DNA from: Cycas panzhihuaensis
Lineage: Eukaryota; Cycadophyta
Reading direction: 5' to 3'
Assembly (NCBI GenBank): GCA_023213395.1
Contig: CM041465.1
Coordinates: 12,648,001 to 12,712,000, forward strand
Length of the DNA: 64,000 nucleotides
A program made the translations under genes and the position numbers. Below, piece by piece: positions 44,901 through 60,949 of this stretch (position 1 is its first letter; every line of letters begins with the position of its first letter). The notes below the pieces were generated by a model that was not told the origin of the DNA, made no database searches, and worked only from the letters and a program-made list of their open reading frames with translations.

Positions 44901-46910
44901 TCATTTCCTTCCATTTCCTCACTTACACTTGCAATGGAGCCATCACTTCCTTCTCCCCCATAATCCATGTGGTGAAGGAGATTGTGAAAGTGGATTTAGA
45001 AATATTTTTAAGTTATTATGATAGCATATTTTGTATTATTTGCTTTCCCTTTCTCTTTTGTAGGTTTGGAACATAATGCAAGGAGTTTTAAGGCCCAAGG
45101 ATTCCAATCCTTTGGTGGCCATTCATGCTATCTCATTCTTCTTTTCTTTCCCCTCTTTTTATCCATTTAACAAGGGGAAATGCTGTAAAACATTTTCTAG
45201 CTTTTAGAAAAATGATTGTAAGGGGAGGTTCTATCCACTTTTTTTAAAGAATTTTGAGCAATTTAAAATATCCATTATTGTATTCTCTCACCTTACCCAT
45301 ATTGGGATCTTGGTGATCGAAAAACAATGGAAATTTCACATGGTAACATGTGTTAATGATATATTAGCAAGCTAAAATTTATGTAGAAATAAAATTTACT
45401 TATTGAACTTCACAAGTTTGCAAAATCTTCTATAGGAGTCCAATTGACTTGATTCTAATTGTTGAAGATGAGGCATTGAGTCTAATTTCCATCACAAAAT
45501 TGACACATAATTTTGATGTCGTATGAGGAAGTTATTACTATTTTAGTGAATAGTAGTTATTTTTAGTAAGAATTCTAGAAAAAATATATTCTCTTTACTT
45601 TATGGGACTACCAAAAACTTTTCGTAACCCATTTGGACCTAATTCCACTTCATGAAGATGAAGTTCTAAGGCTAGTTTATAGCACAAAAAATAGCACTCC
45701 ATTTCGTTATCGTGGGAGAAAATTATTACTAATCTAGTAAAGACTACTTCTTTTTGTATTAAAAAAAAAAGTGAAGAAATTTTCTAAGGCTTAAAAGCCC
45801 ATTGTAAAAGTGAGAAAAAAAAACACTTGGATCAAAGCAATATCTAATGTCCTTACTCACTTATTAGCATTGCATTTTATCACTACAAAATCACTTAAAA
45901 TAAGCACTCTATAGACACTCCAAGCAAGCATTACAAAAGCACTCCAAGCAAGCATTATATTTTCAATTAAATATATGTTTGATGTAATTCAATAATCTTT
46001 TCACTATTCCTAAAAGGAATGCATCACACATGCTATTTTCTGTCATTTTTTTCCTATTCATACACTCACCAAGGTCGAGATACCTTAGTTGGCAGAATGT
46101 CATGCCATAAAGGAGGTGTGGGTTTTAAGTTGAGATAGACTAAATCATAATATTGGTGAGGTTTGGTTAGCCATACCATCGTGCCTCAATCAGAGATCAT
46201 CCTGATAACCAACCAAGATAACTGAAACTTTAATATAAGATTAAAATATACCCAATCTAATATCCATCATAGCTAGGGGTATGCATGTACCACTTTTTAG
46301 AGGAGGTATATAGCTACTCATTAGTGAACTGGGTGAGGATTGGGAGTACTTGGGCTCTGTTATGACTTAGATTTCATCACCAAGCACAATTGGGGGTATT
46401 GCAAGTGAAGGCCAACTTAATTCTATTAGAAGCCTAAGCATCCCTTCAACAACCTCAACTACATATTAGACATAAGTTAGAGGTTATTGGGTTGATTACA
46501 TATCCTACATTTGAGTTTCAAGTTGTGTATAAGCAATGATATCAACTTCTATATTGACCTATAATCTTGTATATTGATAACTTACTTATTTATAAAAAGT
46601 GATCCATAGTGTAATCATAATCATAGTGCTTCTCATATTCCTACTGTATTAGGTTAATATTTACCATAAGTGTTAGTGGATAATTTTTATCATAGTGCTT
46701 CTCATATTCCTACTGCATCAGGCTAATATTTGTCACAAGTGTTGGTGACTTTTCTCTAAGTTGCTCCCTTTATCTTTGAAGTAACCATTCTCACTTCTTC
46801 TTCCTTCTACTACACTACTTCATTGCATCTCCCATTTGTAAATAGTAATTGGTCATTTATTTCCATCACTTTTATAGTCCCTTTTCCATTTCTTCCCTTC
46901 TCAAAAGATA
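44901..46910 (+). other. Long leader of the copia element
   Basis: About 2 kb before gag, long for a copia leader. It contains a tRNA-like segment near 46073-46150, so part of the length may be an insertion. Also an imperfect duplication of a tcatagtgcttctcatattcctactg block (about 46622 and 46691). No genes seen. Confidence 0.55.
46073..46150 (+). repeat. tRNA-like segment, candidate SINE head
   Basis: TACCTTAGTTGG (46081-46092) fits RNA polymerase III box A at about 10 of 12 positions; GGTTTTAAGTT (46121-46131) is a decayed box B, 40 bp further on, near tRNA spacing. The stretch between (gccataaagg) resembles a CAT anticodon loop. It does not fold as a clean tRNA and lies inside a retroelement leader. 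A tRNA-derived SINE is the likeliest reading; its 3' end is not clear. Confidence 0.45.
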
Positions 46911-47872
46911 CCATGTCTTCACAATTTAAGCAAAATATGAACTACATTCTAAAAGGGAAAGAAAATTGGGATATGTGGTTCATTAGTGTCGGAAATACTA
47001 CAAAGTATGAAGTTCTATGGATAGATCACTTATAGCCTACACCATCTATTGTAGTTACAACTACCTCAACTGCTTCTGGAGGAGGTGCTCTAACTACTCC
47101 CATTGAAGCTGCAACTAAACACCAATAGGAACTTGATGGTGATAAAATATGTGCAGGGATATAGCTTGTCACTAATTATTCCCTCTATAATCTTATTGAT
47201 GAAGTTATACATAATACAACATGGAAAGTTCTTGAAGTTATTAAGAAGAACTTTGAAACTAAATTAGACTTAGAATTTGTTTACTTAGTGTTGAAGATGA
47301 ACAAATTAAAAATGCAAAAAGGACACACAAGTGAGATAATCAATCTTCTCTATCTAATTAAGTAAGCCATTGATAAAGATTTTAAAACTCAACGTATTAC
47401 ATGGGTTTTCTTGATTTAGTCATGTCTCCATATCCAAGATTACAAAAATCTAGTAGGAAGTCTTCAATCTAGTGGCACATTAAAGACCCTAAACTTTGAG
47501 GCTTTTGTTGATAAGTTTATTAAATTTGATAAGACCTTTGATACCAACTTTTTCACTATATCAGATCTAGTTGATGCTACTTTCAAAATGGAAGAAGATC
47601 TTTGTTATACCAAAAATCAAGGTTAATACTCTTGTAGAGGTGGTAATTCCCATGGAAGAGGAAGAGATAAACAACAAGGACAATGCCCTCTTAGTTAATA
47701 GATTCCTTAACTCCAACAAAAATAGTCTCAAGGCCAAGGCCAAAATAATCAACCTAGATCTAGATCCAGTAATCAGAGATAATCCAACCAACCTAGTACT
47801 TCTTATGGGACTGGAAATTAAATAATTGTGTTTTAAAGGTGTAATAGAAAAGGACATTATGCTAAAAATTAC
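46911..47872 (+). pseudogene. Gag of the copia element
   Basis: Opens MSSQFKQNMNYILKGKENWD and MWFISV, the copia Gag start. The block IHNTTWKVLEVIKKNFETKL and LVLKMNKLKMQKGHTSEIIN (about 47205-47340) matches the UBN2-type core. Near 47840-47872 CNRKGHYAKNY is a CCHC zinc knuckle whose last cysteine is now tyrosine. Several stops and frame changes. Confidence 0.8.
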
Positions 47873-48200
47873 AAAACTACCACCAGCAAACTACCAAGTT
47901 ATCAATAGCATCATGGTGCACATAATGTTGATAATACTTCTTTTAAAGATGCTTTTGGTGGAATGCAATTTGCTCATGCATGCCTTCAAAGAATTGGGAC
48001 CATTTCATCAAATGTTATTGATAGATCCACTAAGTATATTGAGGCTCATTGTGGCTATACTTATTCATTTTTACCTTTACCACTTGGAGTTGTAAATAGT
48101 TCCACCTCAAATACTTTATCATGGATCGTGGATAGTGGAGCGACACAACACATGACTTGTCATTGCTAGTTCTTTTAGAATTTTGATTCTAATGTTTGTG
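47873..48200 (+). pseudogene. Aspartic protease of the copia element
   Basis: WIVDSGATQHMTCH at 48122-48163 is the copia protease active-site block with DSG intact. It would cut the Gag-Pol polyprotein. A stop follows at 48167. Confidence 0.88.
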
Positions 48201-48419
48201 GTGTTGTATACATGGCTGACAAATCATCTTAGCCAGTCGAAGGAGTTAGAATTATTTGTCTAAAACTCCCAGGCCTTCTAGATTTTACACTTGTTGATGT
48301 TTTATATATTCCTACTCTGAAGCAGAACCTACTCTCCCTGTCCACCCTTGTCTCTCATGGATTTAATCTGAGCATAACTACAAATAATCAAACTCTTTGT
48401 TTAGTTCACCCTCCTTCAA

Positions 48420-49465
48420 ATGCTGTGGTTATGACCAAAATTCTTGATGGTAAATGTTTTCACCTAACTAGCTCACTATCCTCTGAAGCCACCTATATTG
48501 AGGATGACCCTACTTTTACCACAACTTTGACTCCTCAAAAGTTGTCCCAAGCAGCTCTATGGCATGCTCGTATGGGCCATATCAAAGTTGATTGTTTAAG
48601 AGAACTATATGTCATTCTTCCTAGTATGCCTAGGCTCTCCTCTAAGCCCTTCAAATGCGAAGCATGAATCATTGCCAAATCTCAAAGACAACCCTTTCCT
48701 TACAGTTAGTGAAAATCTAGCCAACCTTTGTAGCTTATACACTTAGATATATGCAGTCCTATGCCCATCCCTTCTCTCAAATAAAAGTGGTACTGTATCA
48801 TTTTCATTGATGATTTTACCAAGAAAGTATGGGTTACTTTTCTTGCAAAGAAAGATGAAGCTTTTTCTATATTTCAAGCTTTTAAGACCCGTATAGAAAA
48901 TGAATTTAGATTGAAGATCAAAATATTCAAGACTAATAATGATGGTGAGTACACATCTAATGAGTTTGAATCGTACCTATGTCAATATGGAATCAAACAT
49001 TAGACCACTATTGTAGGTAAACCTCAGTAAAATGGTGTTGCGGAGAGCATGAACATGGCTCGTGCTATGCTAGTATATAAGAATGTCCCTCTTTATCTTT
49101 GGGCTGAGGCTATCTGGATTGTTGTGTATTGCATCAACATTATTAGTCCCTCTAAGCTTAGCTCCTCTCCATATAAAATGTGGTATAGCCAAACCCTTTA
49201 TATCTCCTACTTTAAAATTTTTAGCTCTACTTATTATGCTCACATTCTAGAGGAACATAAAAATAAACTCTTAGATAAAGCCATGAAAGGCATCTTTGTC
49301 AGATACCTTATAGACAAAAAGGGGTACAAGGTTTTCATGCCTTCACAACATAAAATAAGCATCACTAAAGATGTTATCTTTGTGGAGACTAAAGATCAAT
49401 TAGTTAAACTTGACTCCAAGATGCCTTCATACCAATTTAATGATGCTACTGAATTTGATGTCTAG
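48420..49465 (+). pseudogene. Integrase of the copia element
   Basis: The pre-integrase zinc region is at 48425-48667 (KLSQAALWHARMGHI). The core begins near 48790 with IIFIDDFTKKVWVTFLAKKD, giving the first catalytic aspartate. The second block is KTNNDGEYTSNEF where the family has a DNGGEY form, so the second aspartate is displaced or lost. NGVAESMNMARAML keeps the catalytic glutamate. LYLWAEAIWIVVYCINI and the C-terminal part (GIFVRYLIDKKGYKVFMPSQ) complete it. Confidence 0.88.
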
Positions 49466-50960
49466 ATACCAAAATTTAGGGGGGGGCGATGCTTAACAGT
49501 TGCTCAAAATCTTAGAATCTAACAATAAATCCATAGAGGATATAAGTTATGACTCTCAACCAATGTGTACACATCCAACACCATCATTTATAAATATCCA
49601 AGTTGATAAAGGCAAAGCCATAACAAAAGGATCATCTTCTCCAATATTTGTGGCTGGCCCATATTCTCTAGCATCGTCAACTTCCTTCGTACTAAACATT
49701 TCACATAGTCTTTTTCAGGATCAAAATAAAGACCAAGAGGCTGTGGAAATAAAAACCTCATTCCTAACATGAGGTTTACAGAAGGACATGTGACTAGATG
49801 AGATATAAAAAAATGGCACTAGAAGTGCCCATAGAGTAAGGATGCATAAATTACTTTCTGTTGAGCTTGAACCAATAGAACTACACCTTACTCTTAATAA
49901 AGAAACCCTAACATACCAAGAAGTTATAAAGTATGCAACTTGGAGAAATACCATGAATGAAGAGTACCAATCTCTTATAAAGAATGGTACATGAGAGCTT
50001 GTTGATCTACCACTTAGAAGAAAGGTAGTTCAAAATAAATAGGTGTTCAAAAACAAGTACAAATTATATGGCACCCTAGAAAAACACAAGGGGGAGGTTG
50101 GTAGAAAAGGATTTATATAAATGAAAGGCATCAACTACACTAAAATCTTTTCTCCTATAACTAAGTGGCCTACAATCAGAATTCTTATAGCTTTGGCTAC
50201 TCAACAGGGTTAGAAAATCCACAAACTTGATGTTAAGACCACATTTCTTAATGGGGACCTTAACGAAGAAATTTACATGGCTCGGCCAGAAGGATACGAG
50301 ATTGTTAGTTAGGAGCATAAGGTTTGCAGGATCAGAAAGTCCTTGTATGGCCTAAAGTAAGCCCCTCATGCCTGGTTTACCAAGTTGTCTAAAAGAATGA
50401 GGTAACTTAGATATGAGGTTTGCGACTATCAAGATATTTATGTAATATTATTCATCAAGTGCCAAAATGATAGTCACTTACCTCTTAATCTTTGTTGATG
50501 ATATGCTAATAATAGGGAATAGTGAATAGGTAATCAACCAGTTGAAGAAGGACCTTGCTAAAACTTTTGAATTGTCTAACCTCAGGTTGATGAAATATTA
50601 CTTGGGAATTGAAGTAACTCAAAAGAATGGAAAAATCTTTCTCTCCCAAGAAAAATATATCAATGATCTTCTAACACAGTTTTAGTTGGAAGGTGCTTGA
50701 CTAATGAATATACCTATGGAACCTAATATTAAACTCTCAGCTAATGGTGACGCTAGGGAGATAGACATAACACTCTATAGGAAACTTATAGGTAGTCTCA
50801 TTTATACTACCAACATAAGGCCAAATATTGCACACCTTGTCGGTATTCTTGAAAGATTCATTACAAATCCTAAGTAGAATCATTGGAAAGATGTAATATG
50901 AGTGTTGAGGTACCTCAAGATGACCAACAAATATGGTTTGTTATATGTACCCAATGCAGA
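49466..50960 (+). pseudogene. Reverse transcriptase of the copia element
   Basis: After a linker, RT starts near 50100. KIHKLDVKTTFLNGDLNEEI and YMARPEGYEI carry the first catalytic aspartate (about 50219-50310); KSLYGLKxAPHAWFTKL follows; LLIFVDDMLIIGNSE at 50482-50527 is the catalytic F/YVDD block, intact. LMKYYLGIEVTQKNGKIFLS closes the thumb. Numerous stops. Confidence 0.9.
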
Positions 50961-51405
50961 ATTTAAACTTTATGCATACACAGACTCATACTTTGCTAGA
51001 GATAAAGACACAAGAAGATCTATGTCTGGGTATGTAACATTTCTTAGAACAACACCAATATCATGGAGATCTAAATGGTAGAAGATAGTTTCAAACTCTA
51101 CTATCGAAGTTGAATATATTACTACTTTTAAGATAAGAAAGGAGGTGATATGGCTTAGAAAATTATTGAATACATTTAATGCCACCTAAACAAGTTCTAC
51201 TAGCTTACATGTAGATAATCAATCTACAATCCAAATGGCTAAAAATCTTATATTTCATTATTGTATGAAACATATAAGTATGAAAGTCTATAAGATTAGA
51301 GAACTATTTCATGATGGTATAATTCAACTAGAGTACTACCCCACATTAGATCAAGTGGCTGATATCTTCACCAAACCACTAAAGAGGGTGAAGGTTGAAT
51401 AGTTC
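50961..51405 (+). pseudogene. RNase H of the copia element
   Basis: YTDSYFARDKDTRRSMSGYV, STIEVEYITTFKIRKEVIWL and LHVDNQSTIQMAKN are the three acid-bearing blocks of copia RNase H in order, ending with DQVADIFTKPLKRVKVE. Decayed by stops. Confidence 0.88.
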
Positions 51406-51876
51406 TGAAAGTAACTCAGCCTTAGGGCTTCCATCTCTAACTGATTGAAGGAGATGACAATAGGACCATCATGCTCTATCTCATTTGCAAAATCCCTTAT
51501 GGGCATGGAAGGACAAGAGTAAGTCTCTTCTCTATCCCATTCATGAAAACCCCTTATGGGTGCGAAAGGATAAGGGTTGTATCATTTTAGAAAATTAGAA
51601 CATGTGTAAACCCGAAAGGGCATGGGGGATAACCAAATGGTATATGGAGACTCAATAGATTTCAGATATAAAATTCATTGTACCAATTGGCTATCTAGCT
51701 TTATTTAAAGAGTTGCCTAAGCCAGGTTAGTAGATTAGAAAATCTGTGGGTTTCCTTCTCCATGAGGGATTCCCACAAAAGTGTCATAGTAGTTTCCTTT
51801 ATAAGAGGCTCAAATGAAGACCTCATAGGATAGAATAAAATAGGATGAAATGACCTTCTACCATTAAGTGGGAGAT
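51406..51876 (+). other. 3' untranslated region and polypurine tract of the copia element
   Basis: Noncoding tail with two imperfect copies of a ccccttatgggtgcgaaagg-type block (about 51491 and 51551). The tract aagtgggagat (51866-51876) abuts the 3' LTR. Confidence 0.7.
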
Positions 51877-52173
51877 TGAAAAGGGTTAATATCACAAGGT
51901 CATTACATTAGTTGATTATTTCTAAAAAGGGTCTTAAGTAAACTTTAAATCAGATCACTTAAGTGAAATGCACTTTCATGTGCATTATGTATAATTTCAT
52001 TTCACCTAACTCTAATGCTCTTCTCTCAATATAAAAGTAAAATCTCAATGGAGGAGGCTCATCCTTACCTCTCTATTTTGTGAGAGTTACTTTCTTTCTC
52101 TCAAATCTCTCTTGCTCCCATGTTTACCTTTGTGTTTAGTGCATGGAGATGAAGGTTAGATCCACTCTTTTTA
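51877..52173 (+). repeat. 3' LTR of the copia element
   Basis: tgaaaagggttaat...ctctttttA; matches 44586-44886. Confidence 0.9.
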
Positions 52174-55500
<3,327 letters not shown>

Positions 55501-57049
55501 ACATCTGGGTTACCCTAAGATAGTTATATAGTGTTAACCATGAGCCATCATATACTCTACACTTGCATCTAAGAGGTGCACAAGCACCTTAGGTTGGGTG
55601 TTAATTTACCCTCACTTCCTTAACTTATCACTTATGCCCTAGGTTAGTTCACTGGGTTCATTGATTGCATTCTGCCCTCTGGTTTAATGCATTTCACATT
55701 CTATTACAAGTGACTTGCCTTTAATATTACCTAGTTTTTTTATTTGATTTAGCATGTCCATGCATACTATTTAAGATATGATTAGGAATTCATCTCTATG
55801 AGAAATAGTTGGATCTTCTACTAGGAATAATAGGATATATTTGCCCTATCTCCATCTGAGTTCTTAGATTTTTCTTGCTCATTCATCCATTGAAATCAAT
55901 CTCATACAACTTCTACTACCGTTTCTTGTGTTGTTACCCTCTCTTCCAATACATTTATCATCATTCCCACCATCCTCATGGCCTTAAGGACTTGATGGTG
56001 AAGTTTGGGTGGGAACTTAACACTATTTTAAGATAAATGTCATTGGATTTAATCACCTTTTGATGTAAAGTTATTCAATATTATTCTTAGTGGATCTTAT
56101 TGTAAAAATTTAAAATTAAAAAAAATATTTCTTTTCTATTGATTATTTATCTTTCATCAACATTGAATTTACATAATTTAAGAGTGTGTTTGACTTGCTG
56201 TAAGTGCTTTAATCCTTCCATTAGAGTGATTATTACTCTCTAATTTTTTTTTTTCTTTGAATCCTTAATGAGTTTGACCATTTAAAGGTTTGGTAAATAA
56301 ATTTCCAAGCTCTTGAGAGGAGGTAGAATTAGATATTAGAGATAGGTCTTGGTTTAACTTGATCTTTTTCTCACATGCATGAAGTTATTTTATTAAGATT
56401 GCATGTAAGGGATATCATCATTTTTCATATCTTTAGAACACTTATGTTCTGTTATCTTCTTCATCAAGTTTAACTTCAATACCAAGAAAGGATTCCAAGT
56501 CATAAGAGTTGTTTCAACATCAATTTTTATTACTAAGTACACAAATCTCTTTATTTTAAAGATCTTATTCTTTTCTTGGTTTCAAAATTATTCAAAGGTG
56601 AAGTAAAGAGAAAAAATCAAAGTGGATTATCTTTTTCCCTTTACTTATATGCTTTGATTACTTTGGTTTGTTTCATTTTACATACATAAGAAAATATAAA
56701 CCTTCATCTTGAAAAGTTGAGTTTGGTGAATTGAAGGTCTAAAATTATAATTGCATGAGTACTTATTTCTTTACTCCTTTATTTTTATTTGAGTACACTT
56801 TAAAAAGGAAAATAAAAGAGTAAGTGATAGGATAACCATAAGTATAACTTTTGTGCCTAGATATCCTTTTCCTCTTGTGTATTTTTGCTTGTATTTACCT
56901 ACATGCATGATGTTTATTATCTTCATATAAACAAAAGATGCATATTAGTTGTTGCATGTAACTTTGCTTTGACATTAAACTTATGTTCATTTTGATTTCC
57001 TATTATATACAAACATTTCCATTTTGAATTATTACCTTTCCTTTTATTA
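55501..57049. other. Unassigned AT-rich DNA
   Basis: No domain, RNA gene or repeat pair recognised. Lies between the plus-strand Tat-D LTR and the minus-strand Tat-E fragment; may be decayed interior of either. Confidence 0.4.
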
Positions 57050-57481
57050 AGAGTATATCAACAAGTGAGTGAGGACTCCTCCTTAAGAGTTGGTGAAGTG
57101 GATTGCACTTTAGAATGATCACCATAGTCAATCTATTATGATTAGCCTAGAGCAAGGAAACAAAGTAGAGGAGATCTATGGGCTCCCATGACATTATTTA
57201 AGTGAGCCAAGAGCTAAGGAATACCCTCATGAAATGTGGCTTCTATGGGAGGGGGAAGGCTAGTCCAAGTTGGTTCCAACAATAAGTGATTATCACTCAA
57301 ATGATCTAGATGTCAATTATGAACCAATTATGTGGAATGAGAATCTAATCAAGACCACTAAAAAGGGGATTTATGATAAGACAAATATGGGGGAGATCGT
57401 ACCCACATAATCTCAACAAAATCATGTTAGTGTTGAGGGATAATTAAGGTATGGAGGCTTAGACCAAAAGGGGGAGGGATG

Positions 57482-57588
57482 TAATGATAACTACTTGCCT
57501 TGTAGGGGGTTCTAATGATAGCTATCTGCCTTGTAGAGGGATCCCCTTGAGTGGAAGTAATGATAGCTACTTGCCTTGTAGGGGGTTG
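57482..57588. repeat. Three-copy tandem repeat in Tat-E
   Basis: Units starting taatgatagctacttgcctt at 57482, 57513 and 57558, each with tgtagggggt or tgtagaggga; the second is longer by about 16 bases. Confidence 0.85.
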
Positions 57589-57839
57589 TAAGTCCTCATC
57601 AATAAACTCAAGGTCACTAAGGATGATGATATAGCCATAACCACCCACACCAATAGGAGCAAAATAAACCCTTTAGGGCCTATGGGATAGGGGGTCTATT
57701 TGATAAGAGAGGTTTAGGATTTTTAAGAAAGCTACCATGAAGGGATCAAGGGTATTATAATCACTATCCATGACATCAAAGATGGCTTAATAGGTAGGAA
57801 GAGATGTTTAAGGTAGGGAGGCTCACAAGCCACAACTTG

Positions 57840-58400
57840 AACTTCCCCGTCATGAACAAATTTAAGTTCTCCCTATAATGGAGAATAAACATCCCATATT
57901 TAACCTAGATAAGGCCACCATAAAAGGAGGTTATAAACAATATTAATATCTAAGATAAATATGTTTATTGTGATAGTTTTATCTCTTGATGTTAAGGGTA
58001 GGGTAATAGTCCTAAGGGGGGCTTTCTCACTACTATCATATCCATAACACTTCCATGGATTGAGTTTGAGAGCCTAAATTCCCAACTTCTTGATCATTTA
58101 AATGGGTGTGGTATTTATCAAAAGTCATTATGTACCACCATTCTTTTCAAGGAAAAGTCAAGGCTATCAATCATGATGGTGAAAGGATAGTGCGAATATA
58201 ATTCATGCTCTCAAGAGATGGTATCTCACTTGACTTGAAGGAAATGATAAGTGAGCCCTAAGACATAGTAGCGATTATATGGACAGGAACTTTCTTATAG
58301 CCTAGGGCTTCTAGGAGTAGAGCTCATTAATCATGATAACTCCATAAGACATCCATCATGGATATGCCTATAGACATAAAATAAAGCTCATCAATAATGG
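57840..58400 (-). pseudogene. Protease region of Tat-E
   Basis: Minus strand near 57935 gives YNLLLWWPYLG-like codons (tataacctccttttatggtgg) matching NLLLGRPW of Tat-A, preceded by an equivalent of MSLMDVLRSY (ccatgatggatgtcttatggag, about 58355). Active-site block not readable. Dead. Confidence 0.6.
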
Positions 58401-59299
58401 AAAAAGGCTTCCCCTTGCTAGTGGATTGGGAAAGAGCCATTCAAAAGTCATAACAGCTAGGGCAGATGGATATGTTCTTTGAAACAATGGTGATTTTAGT
58501 AGGAGAAGGATTAGTAGGTAGTTTTTGAGATGTATAGGCTTCCCCAACTTCTTTAGTCACTTAGGCATAAGTCACTAGGTATACCTGATTGGTTTCCAAC
58601 ATGTGGATAACGCACTTGCCCATGGAAATATGACATTGAATAAGATGAAGCTACTCTTAAGATGTAGATCTAGTTAGGATAGTTGAATCACCTTAAGCTT
58701 TGCCTTTATATTGATCAAGAGATGGGTTATGAGGGGCAGTCCTTTATTAAGGCTTGGAATACCCATTGATTTTATGGTTGAGTAGGTGGATTGGGAGCAT
58801 CATAGCTTAAAAAAGGATCCTAGTGGATCAATTTCTTTAGTTTTAATTTAGAACTAGTTTAAGATGGAGGAACATAGGGTGGTGCTAGCTTAGGATGCTA
58901 AGTCTAGTAGTGAGAATCATCATGGGTATAATGGCTATGAATGGCATACCATCTGATGTCAGTGGTCAAGTCTTCTTTGAGGAGGGTTGGGCCCTCTCTT
59001 TTTTTGGGTCATGGTTTTGGTAGCTTGATCAACGAGCCTCTGCCCAGGGAATAGAGCGTGTGGCTTAGGTATGGATTAGTTTGGTTATAATTTTAAGTCT
59101 TTAATTGCTCACTTGAATGAGCAAAGAATAGATATGAATAAGTCTATTATTTTATCAATGTTACCAATATAAGGCCTAGGAGATGATCACTATAGTCTTT
59201 ATTTACATAAGGGATGCATGGTAGGGGGATTTGATGACCTTCTTAAGACCAACTTAGATCTTAATAGATTTAAGGGCCAAGCCTTTATATATGGTTGAA

Positions 59300-59725
59300 T
59301 CACATGACATTGCCTACATCTTAAGAACTTTGGCATGAAACTCAAGGTGAAGGGAATTTACAAAAATCTCTCCCTCTAAATCCTTAAATAGCATGGCCTT
59401 AGAGGAATGGATGATATCATAGAATCACTAGATAAAACTATCGTTGAGTTCATCTAATCCTTAATGAAGGTTGAGTAGGAACTTAACTTTACTATCAAAT
59501 GGCTATGCTACATCAAAGCGGTTAACTAGTTATTAGAAACATAATATTAAATGGGTGAGGAGATAATAAAACCATTTCAGAGCATCCCCCTAAAGAGATC
59601 TAAAAAATAAGTTCATCAAAATATGATTATATACCCAATAATTAATACATATAATGGTAAATACCTTGATGTGATTAATAGGATGTTGAGATAAAGTGCC
59701 ATCAAACTTAAGTAGTTCAGGAGGG
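59300..59725 (-). pseudogene. Gag core of Tat-E
   Basis: PPELLKFDGTLS, YNHILMNLFF, GDALKWFYYLLTHLI, VNRFDVA and NSLHLEFHAKVLKM run in the order of the Tat-A Gag core (PPEVPRFDGTSS ... EVHVEVLKM). Several stops. Clear homology in the opposite orientation to Tat-A. Confidence 0.8.
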
Positions 59726-60345
59726 TGAGGGGCAAGTTGGTCCTCAATACTTCCAAGCAAAGAGGACTACTCCTATAGTCCATAAAGGGATATGCCCCTA
59801 GTTAAACTAAAGGATCAAAAAGGGGATAGGGAGGTTGATGATAATATCATATATGGGATTAAGATGTGGGATGAGATAGTTGTCCTTATTGGTAGGGTGC
59901 ATAAGAAGGCATTGATTGAGGCATGCCCCTTGCTTGATAAGATGGTGCCATGCTAAGATAAGGGCTGGAAGTATAAGGAGGTGGCCCAATATATCTAAGA
60001 GAATTGTATGAAGGGTTATGGTAAAAGGGGTTCACTTAGGCCATTGCACCTTTTGTATAGAGGGTGACACGAGGAGGTATATGTAGTGTAGTGTTATGAA
60101 TAGGCCTTGATAAGAGTGGGTCATCAAAATTCATTGGGATGGATTAGATGAAGGATGTAGTAAGGGGTTTTGCCTAAATGGTCCCTCAATGGGAGAGGTA
60201 ACTCTATAGGGGTGGAAAGCATCTACCCTATAAGTAGGCAAAGGAAGAGACCCACCAAGCCCCCACTATTGGGTCACGCATTTTGGTAGGAGGTATAAGG
60301 TAGGGTCAATATGGTATGGGCAAGGGTAAGATGTATGGCCTCCAA

Positions 60346-60572
60346 TGCTAGAAAATCAAACCTATAATAAGATAATATTCATAAATAGAAACAAACACCT
60401 CCAGGATCGAATGGTAGCCTTAACGTACCTCAAATTATATTAACAAAACATCCTTAAAATAAATATTACATATGATACATTATGTGTGTATTTATAATAT
60501 ATGACATGATAGTGAGAATGGGACCCACTTGCATGTGGGACAAGACAAATGTGTATTATTAATATTCTAACA
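60346..60572 (-). repeat. 3' LTR of element N
   Basis: tgctagaaaatc...ctaaca; pairs with 63412-63638. Confidence 0.9.
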
Positions 60573-60949
60573 CTCCCCCTTAATGCATATTTAGGTCATT
60601 TATATCTGCAATGCCTTGTCCTTAGAAATGTCTTAAAGATGATGTCTTCAACTTGATCCTCATCTTCAATCTTGTAGTGATGTCTTTACTATAGAATGAT
60701 GTCTTCAACTTGATTTTCATCTTCAATTATATATTGATGCCTTTGTAGGATGATATCCTCATCTTAATTTCCGTCTTCCATCCTATAATGATGTTATTTT
60801 TGTAACTTCAACAAGTGCAAATCTTGAATCTTCACTGTGGTTGGTCTAGTCTAATTTTGATGTAGATCTTGTAAGTAACCATCTTCAAATACAACTTATC
60901 TGTCATCATTAACGTATATAAAATCTTGATCACCATGTACAATAATATC

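Larger units (their letters stand above)
44586..52173 (+). mobile_element. Ty1/copia LTR retrotransposon, complete but decayed
   Basis: 7588 bp with LTRs of 301 and 297 bp (44586-44886, 51877-52173), primer site, about 2-kb leader, then gag, protease, integrase, RT and RNase H in copia order and a polypurine tract. Flanks share atgg (44582-44585, 52174-52177), consistent with a target duplication whose fifth base has changed. It splits the Tat-D LTR. In-frame stops in every domain make it inactive. Confidence 0.93.

Noticed and set aside
46073-46150. A functional elongator Met tRNA gene
   Set aside because: Box B is degraded and the acceptor stem does not pair; SINE-type relic is more likely.
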